This document shows, piece by piece, positions 15,664 to 24,469 of a stretch of DNA of 42,910 nt; the first letter of the stretch is position 1, and each line of letters begins with the position of its first letter. This DNA is from an uncultured delta proteobacterium (GTDB lineage Bacteria > Myxococcota_A > Polyangia > Polyangiales > Polyangiaceae). The stretch covers positions 1 to 42,910 of the forward strand of contig CAITIQ010000368.1 in assembly GCA_903892415.1 (NCBI GenBank), read 5' to 3'. The translations under genes and the position numbers were made by a program. The notes under the pieces were generated by a model, which had not been told where the DNA came from, made no database searches, and saw only the letters and a list, made by a program, of their open reading frames with translations.

Positions 15664-18213
15664 ATGTCTCCCTCCGACTTTTGGCTGCGACTGGCGCGCT
15701 TCCAGGCGCGTTCTCCGTGGCTCGTGCTGATGGTCGTCGCGATCATCACCACTGTCCTCGCCAGCCTAGGCAGCCGTCTTACCGTCACCACTGGTTTTGA
15801 GCACATGCTGCCCGATGGGCGCGAGAGCGTGCTCGAGCTCAATCGCGTGGCCAAACGAACGGCTGGGGTCTCCACCTTGTTCGTGGTGATCGAGGCCCCC
15901 GCAGGCACCGACAGGGCCAAGCTGCGTGAGGCCTCCACCAAGCTGACGGCGGACCTGCGTGCGATTGGAGATCCGTGGGTCGGGAGCGCAGACAACGGCG
16001 TGCACAGCTCGATTCAGTTCTTCGAGAAACACGGCGGCTTGTACGCGGAAAAGAGCGTGCTCGATCAGCTGTCACGCGAGATCGAGGCGTACTACCAGTA
16101 CCAAGTTCAGAAAGAGCTCGGCATGCTGCTCGACGAAAGTGAGCCGCCGCCGAAGCCGCCGCTCGATCGCGAAGGGCTAGCCCAGCGCTTTGGCGCCAAT
16201 GCGGACCTTGTCGATCGCTACCCGGGCGGATACTTCGAGTCGCAAGACGGGCTCATCAATGTGGTCGTGGTGCGCTCCAAAATCCTCGGTGGGGACGTGG
16301 ACCGCGGCGCCGTAGCGATCGAAAAAGTGAAGGGGGTGGTCGAGCAAGCCGGCCTTTCGCAGTCTTTGCCTGGAGCCAAGCTTGGCTACGCCGGAGATCT
16401 CTACACCGGGATCAACGAGGTCAAGGCCATCCACGACGACGTGAAGGAGGTCGGCATCTTGGGCGCGGTGTTCATCGCCGGCATCGTGCTCCTCTACTAC
16501 CTGCGCTTTCGCATGTTGCTGCTGACGCTCGGCTCGGTGGTGATCGGCCTCTTGTGGACGGCCGGCTTTGCCTACCTGACCGTCACCACGCTCAACACCG
16601 GCACAGCCTTCGTGTTTACGATCATCGCTGGCAACGGTATCAACACCGCCATCATCTTCATGGCGCGCTACCTCGAGACGCGGCGCAGTGAAGGCGAGGT
16701 CGTGGCGGCGCTGGCCACCGCGCACCGTGAGACCTTCACCGCCACGTTGTGCGCCGCCGTCGCCGCAGCAGCGTCCTTCTTCTCGCTGCAGTTCACCGAC
16801 TTCCGCGGCTATCGCGAGCTCGGCCTGATCGGCGGAATTGGCCTGCTCTTGTGCTGGGCCACCACGCTCTTGACGTTGCCTTCGGCGCTTTCGTTGCTCG
16901 AACGCGTTACGCCCTTCGCCAAGTCGGGCACAGGCTTTCTCGCGCGTTTGCGCGGCATGTCGGAGCAGTCGTTCGGACGTCCCTTCGCCTTCCTGGTGGA
17001 GCGGGCTCCGTTCATCGTCTTCGTGCTCGGGACGGGCCTCGGCTTGGCTGGCTTTGCCAGCATCGCGTTCAGCAATCGCGAGCCGTTCGAGTACGACATG
17101 AACAACGTCCGCATCGATCCGAAGTCGCGCGAAGAGCAGATTCGGGTCAGCAAGCTCGCCGAGAGCATCACCGGCCACATCGGAGCCTCGGGCATGGCCA
17201 TCGTGGTCGACCGCCCGGAGCAAATTGCGCCGCTGCGGGACGCGCTCTACGCGCGGCGGGATCAAGCAGCCGAGGGGATGAAGCCGTTTGATGGCATCGT
17301 CGCGCTATCGGACTTCATCCCGGACAACCAGGACAAGAAGATCCCGGTGCTGCTCGAGATCCGCAAGAAGCTCGTCAAGGCCCGCAGCCGCAAGTCGATC
17401 TCCGACGCCGACTGGGCCACGATCGAGAAGTATCTGCCGCCGGAGAACCTCGCGCCGATCGGCTTTGCCGAGCTGCCGGAAGGTGTTGCCACGCCCTTCA
17501 CCGAGAACGACGGCACGCGCGGTCGCATTGTGTACATCGTACCTACGACGAGTGAGTCGACCGACGACGCGCGCTATCTGCTGCGCTGGGCCGAGGCCTA
17601 TCGCTCCACCCCGCTGCCTGATGGCAGCCGCATCATCGGCTCGGGGCGCGCGGTAATCTACGCCGATATGTGGAGCGCCGTGATGAGCTCGGTGCCGGTC
17701 GCCCTGCTGGCGAGCTTCCTGGCCGTCGCCTGCGTCGTGCTGTTGACCTTTCGCTTCCGTATGGCAGCGGTTTACGTACTTGCGACGCTCATCTTGGGGC
17801 TCGGCTGGATGGCGCTCGCGGTGGTCTTGCTCGACATCAAGCTGAACTTCCTCAACTTCGTCGCGCTGCCGATCACCTTCGGGATCGGCGTTGACTACGC
17901 GGTCAACGTCGTGTGGCGCGCGACGCGCGAAAAGCGCTTCGGTGCGCTGGTTGCAGTGCGTGAAACGGGCGGCGCCGTGGTGCTAGCCAGTCTCACGACC
18001 ACGCTGGGCTATCTCGCGTTGCTCGGCAGCAAGAACCTGGCGGTCAAGAGCCTGGGTACGGCAGCCGTGCTGGGAGAGGTCTGCTCGCTGCTGCCCGCCA
18101 TGCTGGTGCTCCCCGGCCTAATGCACTGGATCGAGCAACAAAAATCAGCAGAATCATCGTCAGAACCCCAGCCAGCGCAACTTTCTTCCGACGAAGGAAG
18201 AAAGCCGACCTGA
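15664..18213 (+). CDS. MMPL/RND-family lipid transporter
   Basis: 849 residues, close to the length of HpnN-type transporters. It has two repeats of one helix, a large periplasmic loop and a bundle of five to six helices: the first helix at about 17-37, a loop to about 265, a bundle with AGNGINTAIIFMARYLETRRSE (a MMPL/SSD-like segment), then a second repeat starting near residue 450 with GIGVDYAVNVVWR in its bundle. RND proteins of this type export hydrophobic lipids using the proton gradient. It is downstream of a flippase-like protein, as in hopanoid or glycolipid export sets, though no hopanoid synthesis gene is in the window. Confidence 0.9.
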   Translation: MSPSDFWLRLARFQARSPWLVLMVVAIITTVLASLGSRLTVTTGFEHMLPDGRESVLELNRVAKRTAGVSTLFVVIEAPAGTDRAKLREASTKLTADLRAIGDPWVGSADNGVHSSIQFFEKHGGLYAEKSVLDQLSREIEAYYQYQVQKELGMLLDESEPPPKPPLDREGLAQRFGANADLVDRYPGGYFESQDGLINVVVVRSKILGGDVDRGAVAIEKVKGVVEQAGLSQSLPGAKLGYAGDLYTGINEVKAIHDDVKEVGILGAVFIAGIVLLYYLRFRMLLLTLGSVVIGLLWTAGFAYLTVTTLNTGTAFVFTIIAGNGINTAIIFMARYLETRRSEGEVVAALATAHRETFTATLCAAVAAAASFFSLQFTDFRGYRELGLIGGIGLLLCWATTLLTLPSALSLLERVTPFAKSGTGFLARLRGMSEQSFGRPFAFLVERAPFIVFVLGTGLGLAGFASIAFSNREPFEYDMNNVRIDPKSREEQIRVSKLAESITGHIGASGMAIVVDRPEQIAPLRDALYARRDQAAEGMKPFDGIVALSDFIPDNQDKKIPVLLEIRKKLVKARSRKSISDADWATIEKYLPPENLAPIGFAELPEGVATPFTENDGTRGRIVYIVPTTSESTDDARYLLRWAEAYRSTPLPDGSRIIGSGRAVIYADMWSAVMSSVPVALLASFLAVACVVLLTFRFRMAAVYVLATLILGLGWMALAVVLLDIKLNFLNFVALPITFGIGVDYAVNVVWRATREKRFGALVAVRETGGAVVLASLTTTLGYLALLGSKNLAVKSLGTAAVLGEVCSLLPAMLVLPGLMHWIEQQKSAESSSEPQPAQLSSDEGRKPT

Positions 18214-18254
18214 GGGCGTAGATGGGGCGTCCGCATCAACCACCCGAGGTCACT

Positions 18255-18662
18255 ATGAAGCTCATCAAGCTCGCTCCGCTCGCATCCGTTTTCGCTCTCG
18301 TTCTCGTCGCTTGTGGCGGTCCTGAAGGGACGTACAAGCTGGACAAGGACGCGATGAAGAAGGCGATGGAGGCAGACACCAAGGACAAGGACGCTGCCAA
18401 GTTCGGCGCTGCCATGCTCGACGCGATGGACGTCACGCTGGAGCTCAAGAAGGACGGCGTGAGCGAGATGAAGAGCTCGATGAAGCTGTCGGAAGACAAG
18501 CCTGCCAAGGAAGACACCAAGGCTGGCAAGTGGGCGAAGGATGGGGACACCATCACGCTCTCCAACGACGGCAAAGACGTGAAGTGCAAGCTCGCTTCGG
18601 GCAACCTCGAGTGTGAGACCGGAGACTCCAAGGGGTCGAAGCTCATCTTCAAGAAGTCCTGA
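18255..18662 (+). CDS. Small lipoprotein, lipocalin-like beta domain
   Basis: 135 residues from ATG 18255, with GAGGT upstream. The signal peptide and lipobox (LVLVACG) predict a lipoprotein. The mature protein is Lys/Asp-rich: GTYKLDKDAMKKAMEA helix, then strands VTLELKKDGV, GKWAKDGDTITLSNDGK, VKCKLASGNLEC and KLIFKK. This resembles small one-sheet proteins annotated as lipocalin-like or as META-type lipoproteins, without a certain family. Two cysteines near the end could form a disulfide. It is followed by a strong terminator, so it ends the transcript begun upstream or is its own unit. Confidence 0.85.
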   Translation: MKLIKLAPLASVFALVLVACGGPEGTYKLDKDAMKKAMEADTKDKDAAKFGAAMLDAMDVTLELKKDGVSEMKSSMKLSEDKPAKEDTKAGKWAKDGDTITLSNDGKDVKCKLASGNLECETGDSKGSKLIFKKS

Positions 18663-18686
18663 ACGAGCTGCACGTTTGAGTCGAAG

Positions 18687-18709
18687 AGCGGGAGGTCCTC
18701 CCGCTTTTT
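18687..18709 (+). terminator. Rho-independent terminator
   Basis: AGCGGGAGG and CCTCCCGCT form a 7-9 bp GC-rich stem with a minimal loop, followed directly by TTTTT. It lies 25 bp after the lipoprotein stop and before the next start at 18754. It is the clearest terminator in the window. Confidence 0.85.
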
Positions 18710-18753
18710 GGCGTTTGTGGCCGTCTCCTTCCGAGCCGACTAGGCTTGGCGGT

Positions 18754-19992
18754 ATGGACGGGCGGGCGATAGCTCTTGCGATACCCTTTTTCTTCCTGCT
18801 GATCGCGATCGAGCTGCTGTTCGACCGCGCCCGCCGCAAGCGTGGTCAAGAGCCCGTGTATCGCTTCGCCGATTCGATCGGCAGCCTGAGTTCCGGCATC
18901 GGGCAGCAGGTGCTGCAGGTGCTGGCCTTCAGCGTCGTGACCGTGATCATGTACGGCCTGGTCTACGAACGGACCGCCTTCTTGCGCTTTGACGAGAAGA
19001 GCGTGCTCGCTTGGGCCGCCGCCTTCCTGCTCGTGGATCTCGCGTACTTCGCCTACCACTGGGCCAGTCACCGCGTGAACTTCTTCTGGGCCATGCACGT
19101 GGTTCACCACTCCAGCGAGGAGTACAACCTGTCCACCGCGCTGCGGCAGAGCTGGTTCACCAACCTAACCTCGTGGCTGTTCTACGTCCCGCTCGCCGTC
19201 ATCGGCATCCCGCCGCTGATGTTCGTGCTCTGCATTACGCTCAACATCCTTTACCAGTTTTGGATTCACACACGGCTAATCGGCAAGCTCGGCGCGTTCG
19301 AGTGGGTCTTCAACACGCCCTCCCATCACCGCGTGCATCACGGGATCGACCCGCAATACATCGATAAAAACTACGCCGGCGTATTCATTATTTGGGACCG
19401 TCTATTCGGGACCTTCACGCCAGAAGGCAGTGAGCCGAGCTACGGAACGGTGAAGCCACTCGCCAGCTTCAATCCCTTCTGGGCAAACGTGGAGGGCTTT
19501 GCGGCGCTCGCAGCCATGAGCCGGCAGACGTCGACGTTCAGCGACAAGTTGTTGGTTTGGGTCAAGCCGCCGGAGTGGCGCCCGGCCGATCTCGGCGGCC
19601 CAGTGGTCGTGCCCGAGGTGGACCGAACGACGCGGCAGAAGTACTCGGTACCGCAGGACCCCCGGATCTTCGGCTACATCGTGGGGCAGTTTTTGATCGT
19701 GGCCTTCGTGGTGTTCGCGCTCTTGTGGTTCAAGAGCTCGCTGCCAACCGCGGTGGTACTCACGGCCGGCGGTATCGTATTGGCGGCGCTCGGCAGCTGG
19801 TCCGGCTTGCTCGAGAGGAAGCGCTGGGCCATCCCGCTCGAGATCGTGCGGCTTCTGGCGTTGGTCGCGCTGAGCTCCGCAATCGCTACGAGCTTCGGCT
19901 GGGCCATCGCGATCAGTCTCGGCGCTGCAGCGTTGTTATCGCTGGCTGCGCTGCTGACGCTGCCTCGAGCCGTCTCCACCGTCACCGCGTAA
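18754..19992 (+). CDS. Alkylglycerol monooxygenase-like membrane hydroxylase
   Basis: 412 residues. It is a sterol desaturase superfamily protein of the TMEM195/alkylglycerol monooxygenase subtype: HWASHR (102-107), then HVVHHSSEEYNLSTALRQS (115 onward), an HTRLIG segment, and SHHRVHHGIDPQYIDKNYAG near residue 193. The last part has about four extra helices typical of the longer members. Animal AGMO cleaves ether lipids; bacterial members act on unknown lipids. The start at ATG 18754 has GGCGG upstream. It follows the terminator, so it has its own promoter, and is convergent with a kinase gene. Confidence 0.9.
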   Translation: MDGRAIALAIPFFFLLIAIELLFDRARRKRGQEPVYRFADSIGSLSSGIGQQVLQVLAFSVVTVIMYGLVYERTAFLRFDEKSVLAWAAAFLLVDLAYFAYHWASHRVNFFWAMHVVHHSSEEYNLSTALRQSWFTNLTSWLFYVPLAVIGIPPLMFVLCITLNILYQFWIHTRLIGKLGAFEWVFNTPSHHRVHHGIDPQYIDKNYAGVFIIWDRLFGTFTPEGSEPSYGTVKPLASFNPFWANVEGFAALAAMSRQTSTFSDKLLVWVKPPEWRPADLGGPVVVPEVDRTTRQKYSVPQDPRIFGYIVGQFLIVAFVVFALLWFKSSLPTAVVLTAGGIVLAALGSWSGLLERKRWAIPLEIVRLLALVALSSAIATSFGWAIAISLGAAALLSLAALLTLPRAVSTVTA

Positions 19993-19996
19993 GCCC

Positions 19997-20018
19997 AGCT
20001 CCGTCGTTGCTCGGAGCT
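19997..20018. terminator. Possible bidirectional terminator
   Basis: AGCTCCG (19997-20003), an 8-base loop, then CGGAGCT (20012-20018): a 7-bp perfect stem in the 24-bp gap between two convergent genes. There is no real T-tract on either side, so it is only a candidate. Confidence 0.4.
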
Positions 20019-21405
20019 ATTCGTCGTCGCTCTCGCCGTCGGGTTGCAACGCGCGCAAGAACCAAAACAGAGAGAGGCCGTCTTTCGGCAGCTCGAGCGA
20101 GAGGTCCGGCGTGGCCGTTTCAAGGGCACCCGCTTGCGGCTTGCGCGCAAACACCACCGCGATCGCCGACTTCGGCTGGAACTCGCGCAGGTGTGCAACC
20201 AACGAAGCAACGCTGGGAGAGGGCAGCTCGGCGTTGAGCATGCCCAGCTTGTATTGGCCGTCGCTCGCGCGGGTGGCGTCGCGAGCCGATTGACTCACCT
20301 CGAGCTCCCAGCCGGTCGCGGCCGCGTGTTTTCGCACCGGCTCGAGCTGAAGCTCGTTGAGCCCGATGCACAGGATGGTCGGCGGCTTCTCCCGCTCTTC
20401 GGCGCGCACCGCGCGGAAGGCTCGCACCGTAGCTTTGGCGGCGGACCGCTCGAGCGCGCGAACCGCCTTCGGCAAGCGCGCTAGCACTTCCTCGGCGGTC
20501 GGACGTTGCCGTGGATTCGGGTCGAGCATCTGCGAAACCAACGAGTCGACCTCGTCGGGCAAGATCGGTCGCGCTACCGAGGGCAGCGGAGCCCGCGTCA
20601 TCGCCAAGGTTCGCTCGAGCACCTCCTTGGAGGAGGAGGCATCCCAAAACAACTCCGCTCCGGTGACGCACCAATAGAGCAAACTACCGAGACCGAAGAT
20701 GTCGGAGGCCGTCGTGGTTGCGCCGCGCAGCTGCTCGGGCGCTACATAGCGAGGGGTGCCAGCCACAAACACCGGCGAGGCAGAGCCTCGGCTGCGAGAG
20801 ATGCCGAGATCCAACAAGGTGGCCTTGGGCGCGCCGTCGCTGTCGGCCGAGACGATCACGTTGCCAGGCGAGACGTCGCGATGATGAATGCCTGCTCGAT
20901 GCAGCACCCGAATCACGTCGGCCAATTGCGTGAAATAGGCCAATAACTCTGGCGACGGCAACGCGGAGCAATGCTGCATCCGGCGCTCCATGGTGAAGCC
21001 CGGCACGTACTCCATCGCGTACGCAGGCAGGCCGTTGGTCGTGCTGCCGGCCACGTACACCGTCACCAGGTTGGGGTGGGTCACACGCGTCGTCGCGAGC
21101 ACCTCTTCCTCGAAGCGAGCCCTCGCCTCGGAGCCAGCGTCGTCCTCGAACACCCGTGGGTCGCCGACCTTCACGACGGCGAGCCGCTCCACCCCAACCT
21201 GCTCGGCGAGGAAGGCGGTCGCAAAGCCGCCAACCCCCAGCCGACGCAGGATGCGGAAGGAGCCGAGCTGCACCGAGCCGATCAGGTCGAGCAAGGTGCC
21301 GTCCTCGACGTTACCGAAGCCGGAGATCGCCACTCCCACCTTGTCGCCGGCCATCACCGTCTCGTGGTTGCGCGCACGTAGACGGGGTTCGGCTTGCAGG
21401 GGCAT
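20017..21405 (-). CDS. Ser/Thr protein kinase with degenerate receiver-like tail
   Basis: About 462 residues from ATG 21405 (an inner ATG at 21354 is also possible). The Hanks-type kinase domain is at about 47-320: LGVGGFATAF (Gly loop), VVKV with K79, HRDVSPGN (175-182), DLG (199-201) and VAPEQ. The catalytic loop has Ser where most kinases have Lys (HRDxKPxN). The region from about 340 on (TILCIGLNELQLEPVRKHAA... LGMLNAELPSPSVASLVAHL) follows the beta-alpha pattern of a response-regulator receiver but has Asn at the usual phospho-Asp strand end. No transmembrane helix is present. It is divergent from the next kinase gene. Confidence 0.88.
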   Translation of the reverse strand: MPLQAEPRLRARNHETVMAGDKVGVAISGFGNVEDGTLLDLIGSVQLGSFRILRRLGVGGFATAFLAEQVGVERLAVVKVGDPRVFEDDAGSEARARFEEEVLATTRVTHPNLVTVYVAGSTTNGLPAYAMEYVPGFTMERRMQHCSALPSPELLAYFTQLADVIRVLHRAGIHHRDVSPGNVIVSADSDGAPKATLLDLGISRSRGSASPVFVAGTPRYVAPEQLRGATTTASDIFGLGSLLYWCVTGAELFWDASSSKEVLERTLAMTRAPLPSVARPILPDEVDSLVSQMLDPNPRQRPTAEEVLARLPKAVRALERSAAKATVRAFRAVRAEEREKPPTILCIGLNELQLEPVRKHAAATGWELEVSQSARDATRASDGQYKLGMLNAELPSPSVASLVAHLREFQPKSAIAVVFARKPQAGALETATPDLSLELPKDGLSLFWFLRALQPDGESDDE

Positions 21406-21602
21406 GGCCGAAAGCGTGCAACGGCTGTTCCAGGCCGTCCTCAAGCAAAAAGCCCCCATCACTCGCACGTTTGATCAGCTGTCCCAAAGCGTCGTTGCAG
21501 ATGTGAACCAGCGAGGGACCGTAGGTAGCAGTCCTGCAACCTGGAACTGAGGTCGGCCTGACATCGCAACCTCACGAGGCAGCCGTAGCCTGATGAGACG
21601 CC
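21406..21602. promoter_or_regulatory. Divergent region between two kinase genes
   Basis: This region separates kinase starts at 21405 and 21603 and should contain both promoters. I see no convincing -35/-10 element or palindrome in it. Confidence 0.3.
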
Positions 21603-23096
21603 ATGTCCGATCCTGACGCAGAACCGCTAAGCACTCTGCACTCGGTTCCACCTGGAGCATCGTTCGGTCGCTACAACATCGTCCGACGTTTGGGCTCTGG
21701 AGGCATGGGCAGCGTGTACGAGGCGGTGCACGTCGAGCTCGGCAAGCGGGTGGCGCTCAAAGTGTTGCGCGAGAAGCTCGCCAAGAACCAGCTCTTTCTC
21801 AGTCGGTTCCTGCGTGAGGGGCGTGTGGCCGCCAAGCTCGATCACCCGCACGTGGTGAGCGTTTCCGATGTGGGGACGCACGAAGGCGCGCCCTACTTGG
21901 TGATGGAATTTCTCGCCGGCACCGACTTCGAGGTGCTGCTCGACCAACGTGGTGCGCTGCCCGTCACTCAGGCGGTGGACATTCTGCTGCCCATTCTCTC
22001 GGCCCTCGACGCCGCCCACCGCGCGGGCCTGGTTCATCGCGACATCAAGCCCTCCAACATCTTTCTGGGCAAAGCGCCGCACGGCGGCTTTCATCCCAAG
22101 CTGCTCGACTTCGGTATCGCCAAACCCTCGGACGACGAGGGCGGAGCGCTCACCGGCACGAGCGACGTCTTCGGCACGCCGCAATACATGGCGCCCGAAC
22201 AAGTGCGACGAAGCAAGGATGCCACCGGCCTCGCCGACCAATACGCGATGGGAGCGGTGCTCTATCGCGCCATCACCGGGTTCGATGCCTTCGAGTTTGC
22301 CGGCGCCTCGACCTTTGAGCTGCTGGAGCGCGTCTTGGCGGGGAACTTCCCTCCGCCGAGCGAGCGACTCGCCACCATCGATCCGGCGATCGAGCGCATC
22401 ATCCTCAAAGCGATGGCCCGGCTACCGTCGGAGCGCTTTGACTCGGTGCTCGAGCTTGGGGCGGCCCTGCTGTCATTCGCGAGTCCGGTCGCTCGCGGCA
22501 TGTGGAGCGACGCCTTTTCGGGGGTGGCCGAGGGCGAGGAGAACGAACCAACACCGAGTCGTGCAGAGGAGAGTGAAGCGCCAAACGCCACGGTGCTCGT
22601 CGCTTCGGCGTCCACGCAGGTGAAGGGCAACTCGGGCACCGAGCTGATTCCGCCCTCTGAACGGCTATCGCTCGCCGCCGCCGAATATGACAGCCAACCA
22701 AGCGTCGCGCGCGCGAGCCGCTGGCGCGCAGCAGCCCTTGCCGCTGTCGCGGTCGTCGGCGTCATCGGCTACCTCGCGTTGGGCCGAGGCCCCACCGCTC
22801 CACCGAGCACGGGCGTTGGAGCCGCTGGAGCCGAGGGGCCAGCAACCCAACCGGTGGAACCGCTGCCCCGCACCCCCTCGACAGCAGAGCCACAGGTCGG
22901 CGTTGGGCCCGCTCCGACCGTAGCCGCGACGGCGACAGCGAGCGCGACAGCCCCTGCGCTCGAGCCCGTTGCAACCGCAACCGCGAGCGCCAAGGTTGAA
23001 AAACCCAAGCGTCCTGCACCCCCCTCGGCAAAGCCAACGGCAACACCGAGCCCCGCACCAACCACCAAGCCCACCGCGGGCTACACCATCGATTGA
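21603..23096 (+). CDS. Ser/Thr protein kinase, membrane-anchored
   Basis: 497 residues. The kinase domain at about 22-285 has all catalytic elements: LGSGGMGSVYEA, VALKVL (K53), HRDIKPSN (145-152), DFG (169-171) and FGTPQYMAPEQ. A linker leads to one transmembrane helix at about 373-391 (AALAAVAVVGVIGYLAL) and a 100-residue low-complexity Ala/Pro/Thr tail outside the membrane with no folded domain. The next gene, starting 10 bp after the stop, encodes a secreted PEGA protein, so the pair likely forms one signalling or surface unit. Confidence 0.93.
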   Translation: MSDPDAEPLSTLHSVPPGASFGRYNIVRRLGSGGMGSVYEAVHVELGKRVALKVLREKLAKNQLFLSRFLREGRVAAKLDHPHVVSVSDVGTHEGAPYLVMEFLAGTDFEVLLDQRGALPVTQAVDILLPILSALDAAHRAGLVHRDIKPSNIFLGKAPHGGFHPKLLDFGIAKPSDDEGGALTGTSDVFGTPQYMAPEQVRRSKDATGLADQYAMGAVLYRAITGFDAFEFAGASTFELLERVLAGNFPPPSERLATIDPAIERIILKAMARLPSERFDSVLELGAALLSFASPVARGMWSDAFSGVAEGEENEPTPSRAEESEAPNATVLVASASTQVKGNSGTELIPPSERLSLAAAEYDSQPSVARASRWRAAALAAVAVVGVIGYLALGRGPTAPPSTGVGAAGAEGPATQPVEPLPRTPSTAEPQVGVGPAPTVAATATASATAPALEPVATATASAKVEKPKRPAPPSAKPTATPSPAPTTKPTAGYTID

Positions 23097-23105
23097 GGAG
23101 GAAGC

Positions 23106-24050
23106 TTGAAGCTCCTGACGCTCGGCTTAGTTCTTTCGGCGCTCATTCCCAGCGGCCTTGCCCTGGCCGAACTCGCGCCCGAGCAAGTGGCAGCACGCCG
23201 TGCGCTGATCGAGGAGGCGCAACGCGCTCGCGCCGAGGGAGATCATCAACGAGCCCTCAACCAAGCCGAGCTCGCCCTCGGTTTGCAGAGCAGTGCCTCC
23301 TTGCGACGCTTCGTTGCCGAGGAGCAGATGACGCTTGGTTTACCGGCGCGTGCGCTTGGAAACGCCGAGGTCTGCAAACGCGAAGCGGCGGAGAGCGGCT
23401 CCGCCGACCACGGTGCAGCGTGCGAGGCCATCCTCAATGAGGCGCGCGGCATGGTTGGCTATGTGATCATCAAACTGACGGCGCTCCCGGACGGGGTCTC
23501 GGTTCGAATCGCCGGGCAACGGGTGCCGAACGCCCTGCTCGGCCAGCGTTACGTGGTCTCGGCGGGCGAGGTAGTGATCGAAGCAGAAGCTCCTGGTTTC
23601 AAGTCGGTGCGCCTGCAGAAAATCGTCGACCGCGGCGGCGCGATCGAGCTCCCGATCACGCTCGAGGCGAACCCTGCGGCGCCGCAAAAGCCGCCTGTAC
23701 AACCGCCGAAGGAGTTACCGCCGAGCGAGGGAGAATTCGAGCTTTCGCCCTGGGTTCCGATCGGCGGTTCAGTTGCGGCGCTCGGCGTCGCCGTAGCGCT
23801 CGGCGTCGGCCTAAGCGCCAATAGCGAGCTTTCGAGCTACGAGGAGGAATGCACCGCCCCCGGCTCACCCGCTTCGTGTGCCACTCGCCAAACGGAGCTG
23901 CAGTCAGAGCTCGATGTGCGCGCCGCGGTTGTGAACGTCGCCATCGGCGTAGGTGCGATCGGCTTGGTTGGCGGCACGATCGGGATCTTCCTTAGCGGGA
24001 CGAGCGAGGCTCAGAAGGCCGCCCTTTGGCGAGGGCAGCTGCTGTTCTGA
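23106..24050 (+). CDS. Exported PEGA-domain protein with C-terminal membrane helices
   Basis: 314 residues, starting at TTG 23106 with GAGGAGG just upstream. A signal peptide (MKLLTLGLVLSALIPSGLALA) is followed by TPR-like helices (AQRARAEGDHQRALNQAELAL), and then a PEGA-like beta domain at about 115-190 (GYVIIKLTALPDGVSVRIAG, VSAGEVVIEAEAPGFKSV). Two hydrophobic segments near 217-237 and 275-298 follow. This order (TPR-like, PEGA, two helices) is recurrent in myxobacterial proteins next to kinases. It probably attaches to the envelope and binds other proteins or wall polymer. It is co-transcribed with the kinase. Confidence 0.85.
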   Translation: MKLLTLGLVLSALIPSGLALAELAPEQVAARRALIEEAQRARAEGDHQRALNQAELALGLQSSASLRRFVAEEQMTLGLPARALGNAEVCKREAAESGSADHGAACEAILNEARGMVGYVIIKLTALPDGVSVRIAGQRVPNALLGQRYVVSAGEVVIEAEAPGFKSVRLQKIVDRGGAIELPITLEANPAAPQKPPVQPPKELPPSEGEFELSPWVPIGGSVAALGVAVALGVGLSANSELSSYEEECTAPGSPASCATRQTELQSELDVRAAVVNVAIGVGAIGLVGGTIGIFLSGTSEAQKAALWRGQLLF

Positions 24051-24084
24051 GCCGACGCTAACAAACAATGAAGGCGGCGCGAGC

Positions 24085-24429
24085 TCAGCCTTTGCAGTCT
24101 CGGTGCATGCAGCCGCCTTTGCCTTTGCACTCGTTCTTGCCCGAACAAGAGTGGTCGTCGGTCTTGCAGCCGCCTTTGCCCTTGCACTCGTTCTTACCGG
24201 CGCAACAGGGCTTGGCCTCCGCCGCGCTCCCTGCCGGAGTCGCGCTCGCGGCCTGACTTGCGCCAGCGCCGCTCGCAGCGGCAGAGCCTGCAGCCGTCTT
24301 GGCCGAGCTGGAAGTGCGGGCGTCAGCCGAGGCCGAGGCCGTGGTCTTGTCGCCGCATGCAGCCAGGGAGAGACCGGCGACGGCGGCAAGCACCACGCGC
24401 TGAACGTTGGAATCGATTTGCGCCTTCAT
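24085..24429 (-). CDS. Lipoprotein with duplicated Cys-rich metal-binding-like tail
   Basis: 114 residues from ATG 24429, with AAGG upstream. The signal peptide ends at a lipobox (LAACG, Cys25). An Ala/Ser linker of about 50 residues leads to a tail with two 19-residue units of the form C-x-GKNECKGKGGC, and 10 cysteines in the last 40 residues. The Cys/Gly/Lys pattern resembles the CxGxNxCKGKGxC core of bufferin-type (BufA-like) metal-sequestering peptides, but here as a lipoprotein tail. Binding of copper, zinc or another soft metal is a reasonable guess. No transport or oxidase partner gene lies next to it. Confidence 0.85.
   Translation of the reverse strand: MKAQIDSNVQRVVLAAVAGLSLAACGDKTTASASADARTSSSAKTAAGSAAASGAGASQAASATPAGSAAEAKPCCAGKNECKGKGGCKTDDHSCSGKNECKGKGGCMHRDCKG
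24109..24202. repeat. 57-bp imperfect tandem duplication coding the Cys-rich units
   Basis: GCAGCCGCCTTTGCC starts at 24109 and again at 24166, each followed by TTGCACTCGTTCTT. The unit is 57 bp (19 codons) with a few substitutions. It encodes the doubled GKNECKGKGGC motif of the lipoprotein. Confidence 0.8.
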
Positions 24430-24469
24430 GGCGCCCTTCATTGCGCCAGGCGCCTGCGAAGTCAACCCG

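Noticed and set aside
16177..17265. Minus-strand open frame of 362 codons within the MMPL gene
   Set aside because: Composition is His/Glu/Gly/Arg-rich shadow sequence; the plus strand codes a clear RND protein.
14518..18213. A hopanoid gene cluster (hpnL/hpnN)
   Set aside because: The two transporters resemble HpnL and HpnN types, but no squalene/hopene synthesis gene is present, so the specific names are not justified.
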